Shown here: positions 57,695-64,000 of the stretch, one piece after another
Layout: each line of letters starts with the position of its first letter
Numbering within the stretch: the stretch's first letter is position 1
DNA from: Trichomonas vaginalis G3
Taxonomy: Eukaryota > Parabasalia > Trichomonadida > Trichomonadidae
Length of the DNA: 64,000 bases
Direction: 5' to 3'
Assembly: GCF_026262505.1 (NCBI RefSeq)
Contig: NC_067205.1
Coordinates: forward strand, 23,345,585 to 23,409,584
The notes under the pieces: generated by a model
What the model was told of the DNA's origin: nothing
The model's database searches: none
Seen by the model: the letters and a program-made list of their open reading frames with translations, nothing else
Position numbers and translations under genes: made by a program

Positions 57695-58499
57695 TATTTT
57701 TTTATTCTTGACTTTTGTTGTTCCATTTGTTGCATTTGTTGTTCTTGAGCTATTTGTTGTTGAAGTTGTTCTTGTAATACAATACTTTCACCAGTTGCAT
57801 CTTCCAATTCGAAACTTTCTGCCGTCATTGACAAATACATAGGACATAAAAGTTTTACAGGAACAAAGTTTGCGTCAACTAATGTCAACGTTATACTTGC
57901 CAAAGTGTTTGAGTTCACTAAGGTTGAAAATTCTGCATTCGAATGAACAATAGGCAAACCAGCAGAGAAAGTATTGTTTATACGCATAAGTATCTTTTGG
58001 TCATAATAGTTTCTGTCGACATTCGAATAACACTTTGAACCTAAGTTTGAAACAATATATAAGATTGGTGTGCTTAATGTCAATGGAATAGACATTCCTT
58101 GTATGACACCTTTTCCTGTTATAGGAAACTGTTGGTAGTAAAAACCAGAAATAAGTTTTGTATTATAGCTCATATCGTTTATAGTAAACTCAGTCGGACA
58201 TCCAAACATAATGAAACCTGCTCTAGTTGCAGCACATGTTACACCGTACTTAAAGTATTAAATAAGTCAACAAAACCTGTTGGTTATATTCTGAGTAAGT
58301 ATCTTTCAAAGGAGTATTTTTTACCATTCACAACAATAAAGTCTTCTGGTGTCAAAAGAGCAAAACAGGCTTTTAGTCGTCATTGTGTTTAAGGTTAGTT
58401 TACATATCGTCCTTGAGGACTTTGTAAGTTTGTTGTTATAGAATTATATGACTCAGGGTTTTTAGTCGTAATAGTATAAACCATTATGTCTTCTGCCAT
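57694..58499 (-). pseudogene. probable penton/minor capsid protein, broken
   Basis: A gene of about 265 codons starting at the ATG at 58499 (MAEDIMVYTITTKNPESYNS). The rest is beta-rich and aromatic (MFGCPTEFTINDMSYNTKLI; GMSIPLTLSTPILYIVSNLG), as in single-jelly-roll pentons, with a Gln-rich C-terminal tail. The call rests on size, beta content and closeness to the major capsid gene. It is a broken virus gene with a few breaks. Confidence 0.45.
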
Positions 58500-58517
58500 T
58501 TACTTAGCAAATAAATT

Positions 58518-59084
58518 TTAATGAAATGTTGTGGTCGTCAAATTTTTTATAACGTCTGGGAAACTATATTTTAAGTTCAACGTTTCACCTCCTTTCATAA
58601 CGTATATCTTGTCAATGACATTATATGAAACACCACAGCAACCAATGTCGGGTTCTATTTCTTTGATGTTTATATCGTCTGCCTCTGTCAAAAGTTTCAA
58701 TAGTTCTTTCAAAACTTCATGAGGTGCAATGACATATGAGTTCACTTTTACAGGGTTGTGTTCGAACAAGTTTAACATTATACTTAAAGCTTGACAAATC
58801 TTCTCCTGAGTTTGAAGTTTGTCTTTCAGTTGTTGGTAGTCGTTTCGAATATCTGCAACAGAACTTAAGTCTTCTTGTTAACTTCAGGATATGTTGGTTC
58901 TTTTACAGGAACAATTGTATATACCATCTTCGTCTTCTTATGGTTTCCCCACTTCAACATCTCTGTCTTTGACATGACAATAACACTTTGACTGTTTGTT
59001 TGAGTTGGTGAATTTAACTTCACATCTGCCACCGCCATTAAACCTTTTGAAACACTTACGCTTCTATTTTTCGGAAATGACATT
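58518..59084 (-). pseudogene. structural-cluster protein of unknown role, broken
   Basis: Starts at the ATG at 59084 (MSFPKNRSVSVSKGLMAVAD), then shows a coiled-coil-like part (NDYQQLKDKLQTQEKICQAL) and a mixed C-terminus. It is divergent from the tiny gene at 59102, sharing a 17-base spacer. It is a broken virus gene with about one break. No family is recognised. Confidence 0.45.
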
Positions 59085-59101
59085 TTACTTAGAATAAAAA
59101 G
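59085..59101. promoter_or_regulatory. 17-bp bidirectional promoter
   Basis: The sequence TTTACTTAGAATAAAAAG fills nearly the whole gap between two divergent ATGs, again with TTTTAC..AG as the core. Confidence 0.4.
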
Positions 59102-59233
59102 ATGGACGTATTCGGATATCTTATTGAATTGAAGCAGAACAAAGTTTATACTCACAAACAATACAAATACATTGACAGAATAGTTCTTTACACAAACAAT
59201 GGAAAATGTTATAGAATAGCAAGTCTTTGCTGA
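59102..59233 (+). CDS. 43-aa hypothetical protein
   Basis: A small Tyr/Lys-rich frame (IELKQNKVYTHKQYKYIDRI) with the element's usual leader. It could be the start of a longer lost gene or a true micro-protein. Low certainty. Confidence 0.35.
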   Translation: MDVFGYLIELKQNKVYTHKQYKYIDRIVLYTNNGKCYRIASLC

Positions 59234-59275
59234 ACCTAAATATTTTCATAAAGCAAAGAAAGTTGGTAAACTGAA

Positions 59276-59539
59276 ATGGTGAAAGTTCTTGAAGCAGACA
59301 AAAATATAACTTCAAAACTTACAGATATTACTAAAGGAAAGTTTATAATACAATATTATGTCAAAACTGGCGTAACTGTCAATATTGACGGAGAGAAGTC
59401 AGTTCAAGAACAACTTACTGACCTGCTGCCAAATCTGCTCGATGGAAGCTGTCGTTATGCCAATCTGAGGAGCCCAGCAGGTTTCATCGAACGAATCTTC
59501 AAAAGAGCATCTTCCGTGAAAAGTGCTATTGTTTTGTAA
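59276..59539 (+). CDS. hypothetical 87-aa protein
   Basis: An open frame with a helical N-terminus (VLEADKNITSKLTDITKGKF), a strand-rich middle and a basic C-terminus (FIERIFKRASSVKSAIV). It overlaps the end of the convergent capsid gene by 14 bases. The N-terminal part has the look of a fibre or scaffold segment. It may be a fragment. Confidence 0.4.
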   Translation: MVKVLEADKNITSKLTDITKGKFIIQYYVKTGVTVNIDGEKSVQEQLTDLLPNLLDGSCRYANLRSPAGFIERIFKRASSVKSAIVL

Positions 59540-61017
59540 ACTTCTTTGCTCTCAATTCATCTGGACCGTCTCTGTCACCAGTATATTGTATTTGAACTGT
59601 ACCAACAGTTGAAATACCACCCATAAAGTCTTCTGAGTCAGCAAATGTAATGCCAAGCCAAAAGTTTGAACGGTCTCCATTTGTATATTGAGTTTTTTGA
59701 CCTCCTGTATGAGTCCATACTTTCACATATGGCATAATAGAACTTTGCATTTCAGGGTTAATAGTTGTTGTGAAGTTGTTGTTAAAGTTCATAGCATCTA
59801 ATGTCAAGTTGTATGACCTCATATCCTCAACTGTAGAATATTCTTCTCTTGGATAATATTTGCCATCTATGTTTATATGATATTTAATACCAGGGTTGTA
59901 GAAACAAGAATAGTCATTTATAGTTCGTCTGAACAGTACAAACATAGTATCTGCATGTTTCATTGCAGTTGTTAAAGCAATATCTGTTCTTTGCACCTGC
60001 GGCTCCTGGATTTTGGTTTCCAATTCACTGCAAAGTCTTTGACAGATATTTGGTGTATAGGGAACATAAGTGGAACTGCAATATATTTGGCAGCTAAAGC
60101 ATTTGAAATATCTGGGTCCAACATATAGACTGCAAGTCTGCTTTCTATTCTCTTGCATTCAAACTGTTCGCATGTAAACTTAACTGGGTCCCAAGCAGTT
60201 CCAGCAGCATTGAAATAATAGTTTACTTTATTGTTGAAGTTTGAGAAACCAAAGTCTAAGTCAACTTTGTCTTTGCAAAATTCGGCGAATGACGTTTGAT
60301 TTGTTCCCTTTACGTCTGTAATAGTGAATGGGTCTTGTGTTGGTGCAATGACTAAGTTATTTTTGCTTGGAGTAAGTTCGATAGAAATTTTCCTGCCCAG
60401 TTTGGCAAGTATCTTAAAAACCTGAAGATGAGGAAAGATGACAAAGGAACTCTAAGTTTCAGTTTTACTTTAGTGGCAGCAGTTCATCTGAACCAGAAAG
60501 GTTAACATAAACTCCTGGAACGTTAGGGTCAAGTCTTCTTATTTCTCAATAGTTGCATACTGGTCTGTTTGTTTCTAGCTTGTGGTTGTACTGAGTTTCT
60601 CAAAGCGAACCATTCATAGTTTGCCCATGTTACTGTTTGAACTAAGTCAGAGTTAGAATATATCTTATATCCCATGAAAACTTCTGGAGCATATTGGTAT
60701 CCGACATAGAAAATTCCATTGCAACCTTTCTTGTCAGACAACTTGGCAGAAGGTTTTATTTCAATGTCTTGTTCCACGTATAAGAATGAGTTGTCAATAG
60801 AAATAATATGAAACCTGTCGCAAGCAATATCTACTGTTGTTGAAGAACCTTCTTCAAACTCACCTACGTTTCCATAAGAAACAGCAGTTGTATATTCGTA
60901 AGTTCCAGGAACTATTTCTGACCTTCTAATGGCATTGTCGCATTCGTTATACCATTCGGAAACATTTCCGTTCATGGCATCCAAAACTGTTGGCGTTATA
61001 TTCTGAGCGGCGTACAT
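59526..61017 (-). pseudogene. probable major capsid protein, broken
   Basis: A gene of about 495 codons from the ATG at 61017 (MYAAQNITPTVLDAMNGNVS). It is strongly beta-rich with jelly-roll-like strands (SSTTVDIACDRFHIISID; NSFLYVEQDIEIKP). The C-terminal part has MPYVKVWTHTGG and TVQIQYTGDRDGPDELRA, reminiscent of the end of double-jelly-roll capsids. Size, position and promoter (TATTTTTTACCCATATGAA) fit. It is a broken virus gene with a few breaks. Confidence 0.6.
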
Positions 61018-61050
61018 TTCATATGGGTAAAAAATATAGAATAGTTGGAT

Positions 61051-61868
61051 TTATATGTCATAATAGAACCCACTCGGACCAAGCTTTACTTTCTTCCTGA
61101 CTGAGTTTTTAACTGAATCTTTAACTCTTCTTTTTCCTTCATTGCCACTACTTTCACTAGATGAAGTTACTTCTTCACTACTTTCACTTTGTTCTACTCT
61201 TCTCTTCTTCTTTGGTGTCGCTTTTGGTAACTTGCCCTCTGCTTCAAGTTGTTGCATCTTTGCCTCATGTTCACCTAGTATGTTGTAAATTTCCCATGTC
61301 CTTTTTGCCTTTGGGCTCTGGTCGCCCATCTCAGGTAACCTATATCCTAGAAAGATTTTGTCATAGTTTGTATTTGAGTCTTCGCGTATTGTTTGCATGA
61401 CTCTTTCCTGAGTTTCCGGTTCAAGCTTCTTCAAAAAGAGCTTGTCCATATGGAATAAGCTCGTTTCCAAATATATGTTTTTGTAGCCATTCTGGTTTTC
61501 TTTCCATGTAACCAATAATATCTTTTGTGAATGGGAAAGCTTTTACCCAACGTTTCAGTCTTGCGTCATTTATTTCTGTAGTTGGTTTTATTTGTCAAGG
61601 AACATGTTTTTCAATACTAACATTTCATTTGGTACTGTCCATTTGAGTTTTCTTAAATATTCATCCCTTCTCAGTTCATTGTCTGCAAAGTAAGTTTTTA
61701 TGACATTTTGCAAACTTTCGTTTGCAAGGTCATGTACAATAGGTTCTCTTCCTTCTCTCTCCCTAACTTTCTTTCTAAACTCTTCACCAAATATACCATC
61801 TCTATGGTTCTGTGTAGTTCTTTGAGATAAATGTTCTAGAACGTCAGGTGTTTATTTCCCTCAGCCAT
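61051..61868 (-). pseudogene. structural-cluster protein with basic Ser-rich tail, broken
   Basis: The C-terminal third has KKKRRVEQSESSEEVTSSSE, a nuclear-localisation-like basic patch and Ser/Glu run, ending KKVKLGPSGFYYDI. The earlier part is helical and basic. It begins beside the end of the gene at 61876. It is a broken virus gene with several breaks. The highly charged tail suggests a core or scaffold protein, but no family is recognised. Confidence 0.45.
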
Positions 61869-61875
61869 GTTCATT

Positions 61876-62631
61876 TCATACTGGTCCAAAATATCTGCAT
61901 CTTTCATATCTTTCAATGGCATTAAAGCCGCGCTGAAAAATACCCGTTATATCTGGTTCACCATTCACTTCCATTGCGCCTACAACTTCTTGGAATTGAG
62001 GTTGTAAGTTTATGAACCACCTATCCGGATTAGCTTTATGACCCCATTTCATTGTAGTTCCATAGTCTGCAGAAACAAAAGTAGGTTTGTTTCCATATTG
62101 GTTAGGTTCTGAATGAACTTTAAACAATGTTTCATTTCTATATGTTTTGTTGAAATTTAACCTTTTATTTTCACCGAGTTCAGTCAAAGATTGAACGTTA
62201 TATGGTCGTAAGTAAAAAGGATTATTGTATTTGCGTACATTTTCTTTCAGTACTTCCATTCTATGCTGAATATTTTCATCTGATGTTGGAGTCTTTTGTA
62301 TGTCGGTGAACATTTTTCGATATTCTTCTACTATGTCAGCCGAATTTTTCTTAGACTCTTGGAAAGATTCCATATTCACCTCATACTCTTGTTGAGGGTC
62401 AAGATTTTTCGGCTGTTCCAAATCTTCATCTAGTTCTGTGAAGTTAGTTTCCAAAGGAGGGACTTGTTCGTTTCCTTCAGGCTCTTTTAGCTGTTGTTGC
62501 TGAACTATTTCTTCCATGTCTGGTTGTATCTGAACTTCTTCCTGTTGAGTTTCTTGTACCTCATCTGCTGGCATTTCATATATTCCGAGACCGTTTTTAA
62601 CAAGTTCCCTATCTAAGTCATCCAGACTCAT
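61876..62631 (-). CDS. hypothetical 251-aa acidic protein
   Basis: Residues 1-75 are Gln/Glu-rich and disordered (ADEVQETQQEEVQIQPDMEE). Residues 80-130 are a helix (EVNMESFQESKKNSADIVEE). The C-terminal third is folded-looking (LNFNKTYRNETLFKVHSEPN; WFINLQPQFQEVVGAME). Its ATG overlaps the stop of the gene at 62628 (ATGA), so the two are translated from one message. A virion or scaffold role is inferred from place. Confidence 0.6.
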   Translation of the reverse strand: MSLDDLDRELVKNGLGIYEMPADEVQETQQEEVQIQPDMEEIVQQQQLKEPEGNEQVPPLETNFTELDEDLEQPKNLDPQQEYEVNMESFQESKKNSADIVEEYRKMFTDIQKTPTSDENIQHRMEVLKENVRKYNNPFYLRPYNVQSLTELGENKRLNFNKTYRNETLFKVHSEPNQYGNKPTFVSADYGTTMKWGHKANPDRWFINLQPQFQEVVGAMEVNGEPDITGIFQRGFNAIERYERCRYFGPV

Positions 62632-63995
62632 AAACCTTTCTTCTTTCGTTCCGTTTCTATTTTTACGCGTTTCATGAAGAGAGTTGAATTATCATTTAGC
62701 TCTGACATCAAATATCTCGGAGTAAATTCATTCATGTCATTTGGATGATATGCTATTAAATCATATCCCTTAGCGAGCTTGTATTTTCCAGGTTTGAGAT
62801 TATATCCCATTTGATGCTGAACCATAAAGCTAAATAGGTTCGGGTCAGTATTTCCTTCCTTGAACTTTCTAATAGCTTCTTTATATCTGTCACTAAAGTC
62901 AAGAGTATCTGGGTAACCATAATCTTCCTTAAGCATTTTTAAGAATTCTTGGTTTCCTTTTTCTCTACTTCTTTTATGTCCTTGCTCTGTTTGTGGTTGC
63001 TGTGCAGGGTTTTGAACTGTTGGTTGCTGTGCAGGGTTTTGAACTGTTGGTTGCTGTGCAGGGTTTTGCTCTGGTTTTGGTTGTGGTGCTGGATTTTGAA
63101 CTGTTGGTTGCTGTGCAGGGTTTTGAACTGTTGGTTGCTGTGCTGGATTTTGAACTGTTGGTTTTGGTTGTTGTTGTGGTGCTGGATTTTGAACTGTTGG
63201 TTGTTGTGTTGGTTTTGGTGCATGCCTGTGTCTGTGTCCATGTGACGATGTAAATGTTTTAGGTAGTCCTGGTGCAGGTGCTTCTCTTGGAGGGTTTGGT
63301 GGTATATAAGTTCCACCAGCTGGCACATATGTTCCATCTGCAGCATAATGTCCTACCTGACTTTTCGTTTTTAAGAAAGCATTTACTAGGTCTGTTTTGG
63401 TCTGTTGTAACTCTTTTTCTTGACTTTCCACAACAGTTGCTCTAACGGCGTCATAGGCACTTTGAACTGCCTGTCTAGTTGCTGCATCTGTTATTTTCGT
63501 CATATTTTGTGCTACTTCTCTTAACTCTTTGTCGAAACCTTCAGACTTCAGTTTCTTTCCAGATGAGAAGTCGTTCACTAGTTTCACCTTACTATGAAGA
63601 GCTTCGAAGGCATTCTTAAAGTCAGCATTCATTAAAGCTTCATTTGAACTGTCTTCATCCGCTTGTATTTTTGTCCTTATTGACCCTATAAGTTGGGCTG
63701 CTTTAGCGTTGGCTTGGGCATCTAACCAGTCATTATTAGCTTTTATAATATCTGCGCTTTTCATTGCCTTTTGCATGGCTGCGTCGTTATTTTTACTTTC
63801 TTGTGCTAAGTTTTCATACTGTACGGTTTGTTTTTGCAACTGTAAAAGTTTTTCTGCCTTTACATTTGCTTCAACTTCTTTTTTATACTCATCGCTATCC
63901 ATATATGTCTTCATGGCTTTTTGTTTTATCTCTTCATCTTTCAGTACTTTATATTGAGTAGTATGGTTTTTCAAATTTATAACATCTTGTTCCAT
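62628..63995 (-). CDS. 455-aa protein with coiled coil and NPAQQPTVQ repeats
   Basis: The start is at the ATG at 63995, five bases from the window edge. Residues 1-215 are helical and Lys/Glu/Gln-rich (KEVEANVKAEKLLQLQKQTV), probably coiled coil. Residues 220-270 are Pro/Gly/His-rich (GGTYIPPNPPREAPAPGLPK). Residues 270-345 consist of a nine-residue repeat (QQPTVQNPA) in seven or more copies. Residues 350-455 are a globular, basic C-terminus (KPGKYKLAKGYDLIAYHPND). The repeat would form an extended polyproline-like rod. Possibly a spike, fibre or scaffold; the family is not recognised. Confidence 0.6.
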   Translation of the reverse strand: MEQDVINLKNHTTQYKVLKDEEIKQKAMKTYMDSDEYKKEVEANVKAEKLLQLQKQTVQYENLAQESKNNDAAMQKAMKSADIIKANNDWLDAQANAKAAQLIGSIRTKIQADEDSSNEALMNADFKNAFEALHSKVKLVNDFSSGKKLKSEGFDKELREVAQNMTKITDAATRQAVQSAYDAVRATVVESQEKELQQTKTDLVNAFLKTKSQVGHYAADGTYVPAGGTYIPPNPPREAPAPGLPKTFTSSHGHRHRHAPKPTQQPTVQNPAPQQQPKPTVQNPAQQPTVQNPAQQPTVQNPAPQPKPEQNPAQQPTVQNPAQQPTVQNPAQQPQTEQGHKRSREKGNQEFLKMLKEDYGYPDTLDFSDRYKEAIRKFKEGNTDPNLFSFMVQHQMGYNLKPGKYKLAKGYDLIAYHPNDMNEFTPRYLMSELNDNSTLFMKRVKIETERKKKGL

Positions 63996-64000
63996 TTTTG

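Larger units (their letters stand above)
41989..64000. mobile_element. Element 2: Polinton/Maverick, decaying (right end outside window)
   Basis: A Polinton recognised from a protein-primed-type family-B DNA polymerase, a retrovirus-like (rve) integrase, an A32-like packaging ATPase and capsid-type proteins, with added SF3 helicase, D12 methyltransferase, HNH protein and phage-collar-like fibre. The left end is at about 41989 beside the 37-bp repeats; the right end is beyond the window. About ten genes are broken by roughly a dozen breaks, while many small genes remain open. This makes it an old but not ancient insertion, older than the inverted duplication of element 1. Genes lie on both strands with short shared promoters. 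Confidence 0.88.

Noticed and set aside
62949-63253. Plus-strand Leu/Trp/Cys repeat frames
   Set aside because: Antisense of the QQPTVQNPA repeat region of the 455-aa gene.
1-64000. tRNA and rRNA genes
   Set aside because: No cloverleaf-like or ribosomal sequence was noticed on either strand by eye. A tRNA scan would be decisive.

Overview
The window looks like nuclear DNA of a trichomonad parabasalid, most likely Trichomonas vaginalis. It is strongly AT-rich and intron-poor. It carries ankyrin proteins whose N-terminal half is of the Trichomonas DUF3447 kind, a tubulin-tyrosine-ligase-like fragment, an SLC35F6-type transporter remnant and single-pass surface proteins. Two large capsid-bearing virus-like elements of the Polinton/Maverick kind flank this host DNA. 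The species is inferred from gene families and not from any marker gene.

Element 1 (1 to about 24.17 kb) runs in from the left edge. A capsid-type module lies at 0-4.3 kb: packaging ATPase, probable double-jelly-roll major capsid protein, small amphipathic proteins and a small acidic-tailed protein. Next comes a giant inverted duplication. Arms of 9.2-9.7 kb (about 4.83-14.50 and 14.89-24.13 kb) each carry a 106-aa protein, a 78-aa protein, a D5-like SF3 helicase, an HNH endonuclease and 4-5 kb of iteron-like repeats studded with hairpin modules centred on AGATCT. The arms meet at a 0.38-kb spacer made of 86-bp repeats. The capsid module lies on one side only, so the structure resembles a frozen head-to-head replication product. 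The arms are nearly identical, which makes the duplication young. The left-hand part looks mostly whole and the right-hand helicase copy is broken.

The host island (24.17-41.99 kb) holds AT-rich non-coding DNA, a 37-bp minisatellite grown into a dead ankyrin gene (25-27.6 kb), and a join near 30.79 kb where a truncated TTLL-like gene meets a truncated transporter gene head to head. It also holds a membrane protein with a possible GT61-like glycosyltransferase domain (32.3-33.7 kb), a second dead ankyrin gene with homogenised 99-bp repeats (34.5-36.2 kb), a cluster of GC-rich tight-loop hairpins (36.2-36.9 kb), a surface glycoprotein (37.1-38.5 kb) and a membrane-anchored acid-sphingomyelinase-like phosphoesterase (39.6-41.0 kb).

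Element 2 (41,989 to past the right edge) is a Polinton with D12 adenine methyltransferase, phage-collar-like fibre, rve integrase, family-B DNA polymerase, HNH protein, A32-like ATPase, SF3 helicase, probable penton and major capsid proteins and several small proteins. About ten of its genes are broken, so it is a decaying fossil. Its left end sits exactly at the edge of a diverged array of the same 37-bp repeat seen beside element 1. A slightly GC-richer block of small genes (50.7-54.6 kb) has a different upstream motif from the structural genes. This suggests two expression classes. The two elements share a helicase, an ATPase, an HNH family and several unnamed small protein families.
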